Of a stretch of DNA of 64,000 bases, positions 42,153 through 50,594 are shown piece after piece (position 1 is the stretch's first letter; every line of letters starts with the position of its first letter). Position numbers and translations under genes: made by a program. The DNA comes from an uncultured Eubacteriales bacterium (GTDB lineage Bacteria; Bacillota; Clostridia; Oscillospirales; Acutalibacteraceae). The stretch covers positions 171,231-235,230 of the forward strand of contig CAKSCM010000001.1 of assembly GCA_934444365.1 (NCBI GenBank), in the 5' to 3' direction. The notes under the pieces were generated by a model. That model did not search any database and was not told the origin of the DNA. It saw nothing but the letters and a program-made list of their open reading frames with translations.

Positions 42153-44399
42153 ATGTTTACAGACGACTTTTTTAAAAACCACGATCTGCCCGAAGGAACG
42201 GCAGAGCGTACACAGGCTCTGCTCAAAGAGGGTGAAAAACCGCTGTTCTCGCTTGTGGCCGATCTTGACATGAATGCAAAATATTGCGAAAGTGCCCTTA
42301 TTGTCACATCCGAAAGAATATTCTTTTTTGATCCGACCTTTAAAAAAGGGCTTTATATCGCCGAACGGGGTAATATAACCGATTCGTCGGTTATGCGCAT
42401 GTATTCCAACGCCAAGCTTACAATAACCGAAAAGGGTGAAACACGCGACGTGCTCCGCTTTACCTTCTCGGTTGCGGTAATCGCCGAGGCGGTAGCGGCC
42501 TATGTAAAGAGCACCGCCGACGGTAAGGATGAAGCCGAAGAGCTTGAAAAGGTAAAGGCGGCTTTTGATAAATTAAAGCTGCGTTGTCCGGTATGCGGAA
42601 GGGCGCTGAGCCATCCGGGTGCCAAATGCTTTAACTGCAGCGGCAAAAATAAGGTGCTCTCAAAGCTTTTAAAATATGTAAAGCCGTATACGGGAAAGCT
42701 CGCGATCTGTCTTGTAATGGCCATTATAACAACGGCAATGGCGCTGGTTCCCCCTTATCTTACAAAAATGCTCGTTGACGACATAATACCGAATAAAAAC
42801 CTGACCTCGCTCGGATATGTTGTTATTTCACTGTTTTCGTTGTATCTGGTCGCCAATATCATAGGCGGCTTCAGAGGACACATTTTGCGTTCGACCGGCG
42901 ACAAGGTCTTAACCAACGTAAGAAACGACGTCTACCGCAAGGCTCAGTTTTTGCCCATGAGCTTTTACGACAAAACGAGCATCGGTGCAATAATTGCCCG
43001 AATAGGAAACGATACCAATATACTCAACGACTTTCTGCTTCGTATATCGCAAGAGGCGATAATTCAGTTCTTCCTCCTTATAGGCATTATAATAATAATG
43101 TTTATACTCAACCCCAAGCTGACCCTTTTGTCGCTTATTCCGGTGCCGATAGTGGTTATAGGAAGCAGGATTTTCGGCAAAAAGATCTCCCCTGTTTATC
43201 ACCGAATCTGGAGAAGGTGGTCGTCGGTAAACTCGGTGCTGTCCGATTCATTGCCCGGAATAAGGGTTGTAAAATCCTTCTCGAGCGAAGGAAGAGCCAT
43301 CCAGAAATTCGAGCAAAAGAACGAACGCTGGCTTAAAGAAGACATTAAGGCATCATCTATTATCAACGCCTTTCCTGCGGCGGTCAACTTCTGTATTCAG
43401 TGCGGAACGCTGCTTATCTGGGCCTTCGGAGGCCAATGGGTTATTCAGTCGCCCGACAAAATGTCGCTCGGACTTCTGGTCTCGTTTTTAAGCTATGCCG
43501 GCATGTTCTACGGCCCGGTCAGCTTTTTTGCCAATCTTAACGACGCTTATCAGCACGCCATGACCTCGGCCGAACGTATTTTTGATATTATCGACGCCGA
43601 GCCCGAGCCCGACTTCGGCAAGGGCAATATAATCCCCGATATCAAGGGCAAAATCGAATTCAGAAACGTTGACTTTTCCTTCGATAAAACCAAAAAGGTG
43701 CTTGATAAGATAAATCTTGTAATAGAACCGGGCGACATAGTCGGAATTGTCGGAACGACCGGCTCGGGAAAATCGACCCTTATAAACCTTATTTTGCGTT
43801 TTTACGACGATTATGAGGGCGAAATACTTATGGACGGGGTCAACATCCGCGACATTGACCTTGAGACCTACCGTAGCAGTATCGGCTACGTTCAGCAGGA
43901 ACCGATGATGTTCCGCGATACGGTTTTCGCCAACATCGCCTACAGTAAGCCCGACGCCACGGTCGAAGAGGTTATAGCGGCGGCCGATATCGCCAATGCT
44001 CACGGATTTATAGAAAAGCTGCCCGATGCATACGACACCATGCTCGGCGAGCGCGGAGTAGGCCTCTCCGGCGGCGAAAGACAGAGAATTTCCATCGCCC
44101 GTGCCGTTCTTAAAAACCCGAATATTCTAATATTTGACGAGGCTACCGCATCGGTCGATTCCGAGACCGAGCATCTTATTCAGGAGGCCATCGAGCGCCT
44201 TATAAGCGGCCGCACGACCATAATGATAGCCCACAGACTCTCTACACTTTCAAAAGCCAACAAAATAATCGTGGTTGACGGCGGAGAGATAATCGAATTC
44301 GGCTCCCATGATGAGCTCATGGCCAAAAAGGGAAAATACTACAGACTTATAGAAATGCAGTCGCTTAACTCCTCGCCCGACACCGGACTGCTTGGTTAG
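42153..44399 (+). CDS. ABC exporter half-transporter with N-terminal soluble domain and zinc ribbon
   Basis: A 748-residue type I ABC exporter. Residues 1-150 form a soluble part whose short strands (ESALIVTSERIFFFDP near 50) recall PH-like membrane-associated domains. A zinc ribbon follows: CPVCG...CFNC near 147-163. Six membrane segments run from about 180 to 470, and the C-terminal ATPase has Walker A GTTGSGKST, Q-loop VQQEPM, signature LSGGERQR and Walker B ILIFDEAT, all intact. As a half-transporter it should work as a homodimer. AAAGGAGGT lies seven bases from the ATG. It is co-transcribed with DUF1854 and an alpha/beta hydrolase, and its expression appears controlled by the leader attenuator. 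The exported molecule is unknown. Confidence 0.9.
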   Translation: MFTDDFFKNHDLPEGTAERTQALLKEGEKPLFSLVADLDMNAKYCESALIVTSERIFFFDPTFKKGLYIAERGNITDSSVMRMYSNAKLTITEKGETRDVLRFTFSVAVIAEAVAAYVKSTADGKDEAEELEKVKAAFDKLKLRCPVCGRALSHPGAKCFNCSGKNKVLSKLLKYVKPYTGKLAICLVMAIITTAMALVPPYLTKMLVDDIIPNKNLTSLGYVVISLFSLYLVANIIGGFRGHILRSTGDKVLTNVRNDVYRKAQFLPMSFYDKTSIGAIIARIGNDTNILNDFLLRISQEAIIQFFLLIGIIIIMFILNPKLTLLSLIPVPIVVIGSRIFGKKISPVYHRIWRRWSSVNSVLSDSLPGIRVVKSFSSEGRAIQKFEQKNERWLKEDIKASSIINAFPAAVNFCIQCGTLLIWAFGGQWVIQSPDKMSLGLLVSFLSYAGMFYGPVSFFANLNDAYQHAMTSAERIFDIIDAEPEPDFGKGNIIPDIKGKIEFRNVDFSFDKTKKVLDKINLVIEPGDIVGIVGTTGSGKSTLINLILRFYDDYEGEILMDGVNIRDIDLETYRSSIGYVQQEPMMFRDTVFANIAYSKPDATVEEVIAAADIANAHGFIEKLPDAYDTMLGERGVGLSGGERQRISIARAVLKNPNILIFDEATASVDSETEHLIQEAIERLISGRTTIMIAHRLSTLSKANKIIVVDGGEIIEFGSHDELMAKKGKYYRLIEMQSLNSSPDTGLLG

Positions 44400-44457
44400 G
44401 CAAATGCCATAAAGCATAACCAGCCGCAACATTTATCATCGAAAGGCAGTGATATTT

Positions 44458-44958
44458 ATGGAAGAAAATGCAAACAAAAGAAATTATATAGATGCCGTTA
44501 AATCGGTAAAATCGGTCGGCGGAGTAAAGCTTGACATAACCGACGAAAACGGCCGTGTATATTCATCGGTAGAGCCGCACCGTCTTTTTCCGCTGAGCGA
44601 TACCGAGGATTACATAGCGATTGTGGATGACGATGGCAACGAGCAGGGCGTTTTACGCCGGGCCGACGAGCTTTGCGATAATGACCGCAAGACCCTTGAA
44701 AACGCCCTCGGCGAATACTATATGATCCCAAAGATCACAAAGATAAAATCCATTACCGAAAAATACGGACAGATAATCTTTTCGGTCGAGACCGATCACG
44801 GTCCCTGCGAATTTGAGATCCGCAACCGCCAGTCGGACATAAAATCAATGTCTCAGGACCGGATTCTGATAATCGACTCAAGCGACAACCGGTATGAAAT
44901 CCCCGATTTAAACGAGCTTGACAAGCACAGTCGGAGAAAAATTCTCCCCCAGCTGTAA
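44458..44958 (+). CDS. DUF1854 protein partner of the ABC exporter
   Basis: A 166-residue soluble protein. The blocks GGVKLDITDENGRVYSSVEP near residue 22, PLSDTEDYIAIVDDDGNE near 45 and YYMIPKITKI near 89 match the DUF1854 family, which is repeatedly coded beside ABC transporters of this kind. As far as I recall, related pairs occur beside cyanophycin genes in some bacteria; no such gene is visible here. Its partner has an extra N-terminal domain, so a direct contact between the two is plausible but inferred. The ATG at 44458 lies 58 bases behind the ABC gene. Confidence 0.78.
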   Translation: MEENANKRNYIDAVKSVKSVGGVKLDITDENGRVYSSVEPHRLFPLSDTEDYIAIVDDDGNEQGVLRRADELCDNDRKTLENALGEYYMIPKITKIKSITEKYGQIIFSVETDHGPCEFEIRNRQSDIKSMSQDRILIIDSSDNRYEIPDLNELDKHSRRKILPQL

Positions 44959-44977
44959 TCTTGCCGAAAGGAAGTTT

Positions 44978-45901
44978 ATGATGAAATCCGCCTGTATAAG
45001 GTTTAAAACCAAGGTCAAGTGCAAAATTCCGTATAAACCGGAATATAAGGAATATGAGGATAACGGATTTTTGCTGCTGCCCGAAAATTACAGTGAAAAC
45101 GACAAGCCGGTGCGGCTTGTTATCTCCTGCCACGGGGCCGGCGGAACGGTAACCACCGACGATTCACAGATCGAGCACCAGACTATGACCCGTTACCTCC
45201 TTTTAAACGGATATGCAGTTATGGACGTAGGCGGATTGCCGGAAGAATTTGCCGACGAATTCGGTATAAACATATTTCAAAACATCGGCGCTCCCTTTGC
45301 TGTCGATTCGTACGTCGCCGGCTACAACTACTGTGTTTCAAACTTTAATTTGTACAAAGAGGTTTATGTCCATGGCGGCTCAATGGGCGGAATAAGCAGT
45401 ACGAATCTGGTGTTAAGCAATCGGATACCGGTCATAGCACAAAGCGGCTTTTGTCCCGTGCTCGACACATACAGCGAGATATTTTTGCACCCGTGGTCGG
45501 GCGGACTTCCTAAAACCACTCTTGGGTTTATATACTCCCTCGAAAAGGATAAAAACGGCGATTTTATTTATGATGAGCAAAAAATCGGGCGATTTAATCC
45601 CCTTAAAAACCCGAATACCGACCGCTATCCGGTAAGCGTTAAATTCTGGCACAGCGCCGACGACCCGATCGTTTCGCCTGAAATAACCGAGGAATTTGTA
45701 AAAAAGGTAAACGTCGGCGGCGGTCATGCAGAGCTTATACTTCTTCCAGGCGGCGAGCATGAACCACAGGATTACGGCGAATACGTAGCCTCTCCTCTCG
45801 GACTGACCGAATACAAAGAGAACGGAAAAACCGAAAACCTTAAAATAACCGAGGCCATTCAGGGTGTTTTTCGCTTCATAAGCTCATTTGAAAACAAATA
45901 A
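44978..45901 (+). CDS. Alpha/beta hydrolase (esterase/peptidase-like)
   Basis: A 307-residue hydrolase without signal peptide. The oxyanion strand SCHGAGGTVT lies near residue 52, the nucleophile elbow is HGGSMGGIS near residue 132 (serine), the acid is likely in WHSADDPIV near residue 230, and the histidine in LLPGGEHEPQDYG near residue 265. This is a complete catalytic set for an esterase, peptidase or similar enzyme. GAAAGGAAG is six bases from the ATG. It is 19 bases behind DUF1854, so the ABC, DUF1854 and hydrolase genes form one operon. Processing of a cargo or precursor of the ABC exporter is a reasonable guess. Confidence 0.82.
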   Translation: MMKSACIRFKTKVKCKIPYKPEYKEYEDNGFLLLPENYSENDKPVRLVISCHGAGGTVTTDDSQIEHQTMTRYLLLNGYAVMDVGGLPEEFADEFGINIFQNIGAPFAVDSYVAGYNYCVSNFNLYKEVYVHGGSMGGISSTNLVLSNRIPVIAQSGFCPVLDTYSEIFLHPWSGGLPKTTLGFIYSLEKDKNGDFIYDEQKIGRFNPLKNPNTDRYPVSVKFWHSADDPIVSPEITEEFVKKVNVGGGHAELILLPGGEHEPQDYGEYVASPLGLTEYKENGKTENLKITEAIQGVFRFISSFENK

Positions 45902-45940
45902 AAGTAAAAAGCCAGACAGTAAATAATCAAAGCGCAAAAA

Positions 45941-45986
45941 AAAGACATCGTGCGTCCGAGAATTCGGTACATACGATGTCTTTTTT
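45941..45986. terminator. Bidirectional terminator between the hydrolase and guaB
   Basis: AAAGACATCGT (45941-45951) pairs with ACGATGTCTTT (45973-45983), followed by TTTTT on the plus strand and a run of T on the minus strand (seven A at 45937-45943). It can end both converging operons. Confidence 0.85.
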
Positions 45987-46013
45987 ATAAGTTTTTTAAG
46001 CTTAAAAGACCGG

Positions 46014-47489
46014 TTAAACCCCTACCGAGTAGTTAGGAGCTTCCTTGGTTATGCTTATATCGTGCGGATGGCTCTCTTTGAGTCCGGCGCCGGTTATGCG
46101 GATGAATTTTGCTTTTTCCTGCAAGTCGGAAATGGTCCTGCAGCCGCAATATCCCATACCAGAACGAACGCCGCCGAGCATCTGGAAAACGGTCTCCGAA
46201 AGGGCACCCTTAAACGGAACACGACCCTCAACCCCCTCGGGAACGAGCTTACGGCTTCCGTCCTGGAAATATCTGTCCTTGCTGCCTTTGTTCATCGAGG
46301 TTATCGAACCCATTCCGCGATAGACCTTGAACGAACGGCCCTGATAGATCTCCATGTCTCCCGGGGATTCGGTACATCCGGCAAAGAGCGAGCCGATCAT
46401 AACGGCTGATGCACCGGCCGCAAGCGCCTTTACTATATCACCGGAATATTTAATACCGCCGTCGGCAATGACGGGGATATTATTTTTAGCCGCAACACAG
46501 GCAACATCGTAAACCGCCGTTACCTGGGGAACGCCTATACCGGCAATGATTCGGGTGGTACATATCGAGCCCGGACCTATACCGACCTTTAAAACGTCTG
46601 CTCCGGCCTTGATCAGTGCCTCGGCAGCCTCGGCAGTCGCTATATTTCCGGCAATAATTGTCGTATTCGGGAAGGCGTCCTTAACCCGTCGTACCGCATT
46701 TATTATATTGGAGGAATGTCCGTGTGCCGAATCAAGTGCCAATGCATCGGCACCGGCCGAAACAAGCGCCTGCGAGCGCTCAAGAATTTCATTATTGGCC
46801 CCTATCGCCGCACCGCAAAGAAGACGTCCACGGCTATCTCTAGCGGAATTCGGGTATCTTACCGCCTTTTCTATATCCTTAATTGTTATAAGTCCCTTCA
46901 AGCGATAATCGTCGTCAACTATCGGGAGCTTTTCTATCCTGTGCTTCTGAAGAATGCTCTGAGCTTCCTTAAGGGTGGTCCCGACCGGAGCGGTAACAAG
47001 ATTGTCCTTGGTCATAACCTCGCCGATCTTTACATCAAAATCGGTCATAAAACGCATATCGCGGTTGGTAAGAATTCCGACAAGACGGTGATTCTCGTCG
47101 CATATCGGAACACCGGATATCTTGTACTTGGACATGAGCTCCTCTGCATCCGACGCCAAATGCTCGGGCGAGAGATATATCGGATTGACTATAACTCCGT
47201 TTTCCGAGCGCTTTACCTTGTCAACCTCGGCCGCCTGCTCGTCGATCGACATATTTTTATGTACTATACCCATTCCGCCTTCGCGGGCAACCGCAATGGC
47301 CATTTCGGATTCGGTAACGGTGTCCATGGCCGCGGTAAGAAGCGGCGTGTTGAGCAAAATCGTATCGGAAAGACGTGTCGAAAGATCGACGCCGTTTGGA
47401 GTTACATCGGAAGCTGCCGGTATAAGCAGCACATCGTCGAAGGTAAGCCCCTCTTTTGCGAATTTTGAGTTAAAATCGGTATTCAGCAC
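46014..47489 (-). CDS. guaB: Inosine-5'-monophosphate dehydrogenase
   Basis: NAD-dependent conversion of IMP to XMP, the committed step to guanine nucleotides. The 491 residues begin with LTFDDVLLIPAASDV; two CBS domains lie at about 95-205; the catalytic cysteine is in GIGPGSICTTR near residue 305; the flap region and VEGRVPFKG follow near 425. GTG at 47489 has GGGAGG about nine bases upstream. It is read after degV with a 59-base gap. Together with xpt and the nucleoside-type ABC importer to the right, it gives this region a purine theme, but they are on opposite strands and separately promoted. Confidence 0.96.
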   Translation of the reverse strand: MLNTDFNSKFAKEGLTFDDVLLIPAASDVTPNGVDLSTRLSDTILLNTPLLTAAMDTVTESEMAIAVAREGGMGIVHKNMSIDEQAAEVDKVKRSENGVIVNPIYLSPEHLASDAEELMSKYKISGVPICDENHRLVGILTNRDMRFMTDFDVKIGEVMTKDNLVTAPVGTTLKEAQSILQKHRIEKLPIVDDDYRLKGLITIKDIEKAVRYPNSARDSRGRLLCGAAIGANNEILERSQALVSAGADALALDSAHGHSSNIINAVRRVKDAFPNTTIIAGNIATAEAAEALIKAGADVLKVGIGPGSICTTRIIAGIGVPQVTAVYDVACVAAKNNIPVIADGGIKYSGDIVKALAAGASAVMIGSLFAGCTESPGDMEIYQGRSFKVYRGMGSITSMNKGSKDRYFQDGSRKLVPEGVEGRVPFKGALSETVFQMLGGVRSGMGYCGCRTISDLQEKAKFIRITGAGLKESHPHDISITKEAPNYSVGV

Positions 47490-47548
47490 TTATTTTTCCT
47501 CCCTTTTCATTTATATAATGCATTGTTATGTATATTACTATATTGCCG

Positions 47549-48424
47549 TTAATCCTTTATGATCGGTGTTTTGCGGACAAAAAGCAGTCCGTATGTACCG
47601 GGTCCGCAATGCGCCGAAATAACGCATCCGGCCTTTGTGACCTCAACCTCTTTAAAGGGAACGATTTTTTTAACCTCATCAAGAATCACCTTGATCTGTT
47701 CGTCCTCAAGACGTCCCGAATGGGTAAAGAAAAGTCTGTCCGGAATTATATCCTCGGGATCGTGCAGACAGCTAAGTCCGTACTTCATACGGGCCGACTC
47801 GGTAGTACCGCGGAATTTTTTGCCTACGCTCATTGCTCCGTCGCGAACGATTATAGAGGGTTTAAGCTTTAAAAGGTTGGCTCCGAGGCGTGCGAGCGAC
47901 GAGCACCGTCCGCCGGCATGAAGATAATCGAGGGTGTCGATTATAAAGGATACGTCAACTCTCGGGGTCATCTCATTTAGCTTTTCGGCAATTTTCTCGG
48001 CGCTAAGCTTTCCCTCGGCAATAAGGTCGCATGCGGTAAGGGTAACAAGTGCAATACCGGTTGAAAGGTTGCGTGAATCGACCACAAAAACGTCGCCGAC
48101 CTCCTCGGCCGCCATCCTTGCGTTGCGGACCGAACAGGAAAGCTCCTCCGATAGTCCGACATGGATTATCTGATCGCAGTTTTCTTTCACCTTGGTGAAT
48201 ATATCAACATAATCCGCAACATTGCAGGCGCTCGAATGGCATATCTTGCCGGTACGCTCATAGCTGTCGTACATCATTTCGGGCGTTATGCTGACGCCGT
48301 CGTCCGGATAAACCTTGCCCTCCATCTCCACATAAAGCGGACAAACCGTAATGTTGTACTTTTCCACAATACTTTTCGGGAGATCTACGGTACTGTCGGT
48401 CGTAACCGCAATTCGCTTTTGCAT
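47549..48424 (-). CDS. DegV-family fatty-acid-binding protein
   Basis: A 291-residue protein of the DegV family, which binds fatty acids; in staphylococci relatives (FakB) they present fatty acids to a kinase for phosphorylation. VTTDSTVDLP near residue 8, LSEELSCSVRNARMA near 96 and VDSRNLSTGIAL near 117 mark the family, and DYLHAGGRCSSL near 167 is the head-group binding block with the conserved Gly-Gly-Arg. No FakA kinase gene is adjacent. It has its own promoter (48460-48488) and sits upstream of guaB. Confidence 0.9.
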   Translation of the reverse strand: MQKRIAVTTDSTVDLPKSIVEKYNITVCPLYVEMEGKVYPDDGVSITPEMMYDSYERTGKICHSSACNVADYVDIFTKVKENCDQIIHVGLSEELSCSVRNARMAAEEVGDVFVVDSRNLSTGIALVTLTACDLIAEGKLSAEKIAEKLNEMTPRVDVSFIIDTLDYLHAGGRCSSLARLGANLLKLKPSIIVRDGAMSVGKKFRGTTESARMKYGLSCLHDPEDIIPDRLFFTHSGRLEDEQIKVILDEVKKIVPFKEVEVTKAGCVISAHCGPGTYGLLFVRKTPIIKD

Positions 48425-48459
48425 TTAAGTTACAGTCCTTTCTCGCAATTATTTGAGTT

Positions 48460-48488
48460 ATTATACCACACCGCTCGGGTTTGTTCAA
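48460..48488 (-). promoter_or_regulatory. Sigma-A promoter of degV(-guaB)
   Basis: Minus strand TTGAAC (48488-48483), 17-base spacer, TATAAT (48465-48460); start near 48453. Confidence 0.72.
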
Positions 48489-48571
48489 CACGAATTTCGA
48501 CGATTCATCATATTTTTTCAATCTTTAATCGGTCATAATGATTACATTTATGTAACAAATAATACTAATAT

Positions 48572-48605
48572 TTGACAAATACGATCAGTGGTGATATACT
48601 ATCAC
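48572..48605 (+). promoter_or_regulatory. Sigma-A promoter with operator-like palindrome over the -10 box
   Basis: TTGACA (48572-48577), 17-base spacer, TATACT (48595-48600). The -10 box is embedded in the perfect palindrome GTGATA-TAC-TATCAC (48591-48605), a likely repressor site that would block RNA polymerase. It drives the lipoprotein gene at 48771. The ~165-base leader (48606-48770) includes a GC-rich segment with possible stems (GGTGC/GCGCC around 48662-48689) but matches no riboswitch class I know. Confidence 0.72.
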
Positions 48606-48770
48606 TTGGAAACACAGTCATTTTTTAACGGCAGGGGGAATCGCGCGGAAAATGCAATTCAGGTGCGCTGAAGGCTTTAAGGTTGCGCCGAGAAAAAGGG
48701 TGATAATAGATTTTTGCAGGGAGTAAATTGTTGGCATTATTTATACTACCTGATTAATGAGGTGAATTTT

Positions 48771-49553
48771 ATGTTTAAAAACAAATTTAAACCTGCGCAT
48801 GTGCTTCGCCGAAAAATTTCGATTATTACGGTATGTGCGCTGCTTGTCACCGTGCTTTGCGGCAGTGCGCTGCTTGGCGGTTGCGAAAAGACCCCTGCAC
48901 TTTCCGACGATGTAAACAGCCTGGTTTCCGGCATATCCGGCGATAAAAACGGCGCAACCGGCGACAATAATTCCGCCGCAAATGAGAATTCGGGAGATAC
49001 GGCGAATACCGAATCGCCGGCCGCCGAAAACGTCTCCGGCACGAAAGAGCCGAACAACGTCACCGGCGACACTAACACCGTATCGACTCCGGAAAGCGAA
49101 AGCAAAGCGCCGGAGAGTGCGGCGAAGGACGACAAAGCCTCAAATCCTCAGCAACAGTTTAAATATTACATTCAAAAACTCGACGAATACGGCAAAACCG
49201 TCCGCCAGACCGATTATTATGAGGAGAAATCAACTACTTCAATTGCCGATGTCGCTTTGGACGAAAAAACCATGGCTGCGACTGTATTGCAGATAGCCAT
49301 ACGCCATCAATACAGCTATCCTCGTGCCACCGTATGGGGTGAAAATACCGGATGGACGCTTGAGGATTTCAAATGTATGAGCCCAACCAGAATAGAAAGC
49401 AGTTGTCGCGGTATCACAGGCAACATGAACGAATATATTGTACTTTATTTTGAGAATTCAACGCCCGAACAGGTTTTGGAATACGGCAAGGAGCTTGAAA
49501 AATACGAATGTGTTAAATATGTTATGCGTGAATTAAAGGGGATTCCCAACTGA
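48771..49553 (+). CDS. Putative lipoprotein with low-complexity linker
   Basis: A 260-residue exported protein. The signal peptide (TVCALLVTVLCGSALLGGC) ends in a lipobox with cysteine near residue 36. Residues ~45-125 are a disordered linker rich in Asn, Ser, Glu, Thr and Gly; the C-terminal ~130 residues form a globular part I do not recognise (FKYYIQKLDEYGKTVRQTD onward). It is monocistronic, with its own operator-like promoter and a strong terminator behind. The overall build (lipobox, Ser/Asn-rich linker, small unknown domain) resembles the lipoprotein at 23421-24104, although the domains do not look alike. Confidence 0.75.
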   Translation: MFKNKFKPAHVLRRKISIITVCALLVTVLCGSALLGGCEKTPALSDDVNSLVSGISGDKNGATGDNNSAANENSGDTANTESPAAENVSGTKEPNNVTGDTNTVSTPESESKAPESAAKDDKASNPQQQFKYYIQKLDEYGKTVRQTDYYEEKSTTSIADVALDEKTMAATVLQIAIRHQYSYPRATVWGENTGWTLEDFKCMSPTRIESSCRGITGNMNEYIVLYFENSTPEQVLEYGKELEKYECVKYVMRELKGIPN

Positions 49554-49573
49554 ATTTTGTTTTTATACCCCCC

Positions 49574-49614
49574 GGCGCGGCCGTAAAAATTCTTGCGGCC
49601 GTGCCGCTTTTTTG
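49574..49614 (+). terminator. Terminator behind the 48771 lipoprotein gene
   Basis: GGCGCGGCCG (49574-49583) pairs with CGGCCGTGCC (49597-49605 area) with one G-U pair, followed by seven T, a G and seven more T. The remaining 49615-49777 is AT-rich with no gene. Confidence 0.83.
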
Positions 49615-49777
49615 TTTTTTTATCGGATATTTAGTATGCACAATATCTGTATAAAGCGCAAATTTTAACATCAATATTTTGTGGTTTAGCCTTAAAACGT
49701 ACATATCGACCCAAGGTTTAGCTACTTTTATTAAAAACCCCGGAATTCCCGATACGAAAATTATATGTTTTATCCTC

Positions 49778-49806
49778 TTGCATATTTCGACCGGTTGCCT
49801 TATAAT
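49778..49806 (+). promoter_or_regulatory. Sigma-A promoter of xpt
   Basis: TTGCAT (49778-49783), 17-base spacer, TATAAT (49801-49806). The expected leader is only ~60 bases, too short for a purine riboswitch, and none of the guanine-riboswitch core is seen. Confidence 0.7.
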
Positions 49807-49872
49807 AATTTCGTTCTTTCCTTTATTTATGCTTTTAGTACTAAAAATCACGGAAAAGAAAGTTGTTTTGCA

Positions 49873-50448
49873 ATGAAGCTGCTTGAAGATAAAATAAAAT
49901 CATGCGGCAGGGTTCTGCCGGGGAATGTGCTTAAGGTTGACGGATTTCTCAACCACTGTATTGACGTACCCTTTATAAGTGAACTCGGAAAAGAATTTAA
50001 AAACAGATACTCCGACTGCGAAGTAAACAAGATCCTTACCATAGAAGCCTCGGGCATAGGAATAGCTTGTCTTACCGCGCAGTTTTTTAATTGTCCCGTT
50101 GTTTTTGCGAAAAAATCAAAGACAAACAACATAAGCGACGACGTTTATAAAAGCTCGGTTGAGTCCTTCACCCACAAAACCGTTAATACCGTGCTGGTAT
50201 CAAAGGAGTTTTTAAATGCCGACGACCGAATCCTGATAATCGACGATTTTCTGGCCAACGGCTGTGCCCTTCTCGGCCTTATAGATATTGTAAAGCAGTC
50301 GGGCGCTACCCTTGTAGGCGCCGGAATAGTTATAGAAAAAGCCTTTCAGCCCGGCGGAGAAACGGTAAGGAACATGGGGATAAGGGTCGAATCCCTTGCC
50401 CGTATAAAATCCATGACCGATAATTCGCTCGAGTTTGTTGAGGAGTAA
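49873..50448 (+). CDS. xpt: Xanthine phosphoribosyltransferase
   Basis: Salvages xanthine to XMP using PRPP. The 191-residue length and the N-terminus LLEDKIKSCGRVLPGNVLKVD are those of Xpt. The PRPP-binding loop is ILIIDDFLANGCAL near residue 119, and the KKSKTNNI/HKTVNT segments near 80 and 102 are also characteristic. The ribosome site is weak (GGAAAAG, 13 bases away). Its position just ahead of a BMP-family nucleoside importer supports a purine salvage module. The usual partner pbuX is replaced here by an ABC importer, and the guanine riboswitch common in Bacillus is absent. Confidence 0.92.
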   Translation: MKLLEDKIKSCGRVLPGNVLKVDGFLNHCIDVPFISELGKEFKNRYSDCEVNKILTIEASGIGIACLTAQFFNCPVVFAKKSKTNNISDDVYKSSVESFTHKTVNTVLVSKEFLNADDRILIIDDFLANGCALLGLIDIVKQSGATLVGAGIVIEKAFQPGGETVRNMGIRVESLARIKSMTDNSLEFVEE

Positions 50449-50474
50449 TTTTGTTCCTGCAAAGAATGCAGGGT

Positions 50475-50533
50475 AACACCGTAGACCGAAATTGATGACA
50501 TCAATAAAGTAAGATACGGTGTTTTTGTTTTTG
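50475..50533 (+). terminator. Terminator between xpt and the BMP-family gene
   Basis: AACACCGTA (50475-50483) pairs with TACGGTGTT (50515-50523), with ATTGAT/ATCAAT inside, followed by TTTTTGTTTTTGTTTTT. A smaller CCTGCA/TGCAGG hairpin (50457-50472) precedes it. A second inverted repeat, TTGATCTT/AAGATCAA (50541-50548 and 50559-50566), lies between this terminator and the next gene; no clear promoter follows, so the BMP gene may depend on read-through or on an unrecognised promoter near this repeat. Confidence 0.78.
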
Positions 50534-50594
50534 TTTTTACTTGATCTTGAGAAAAATTAAGATCAATGTAATAAAAAATTATTGGAGGAAGAAA

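Noticed and set aside
48606..48770. Known riboswitch in the leader of the 48771 lipoprotein
   Set aside because: The GC-rich stems do not match the cores of cobalamin, SAM, c-di-GMP, c-di-AMP, THF, ZTP or purine riboswitches as I know them.
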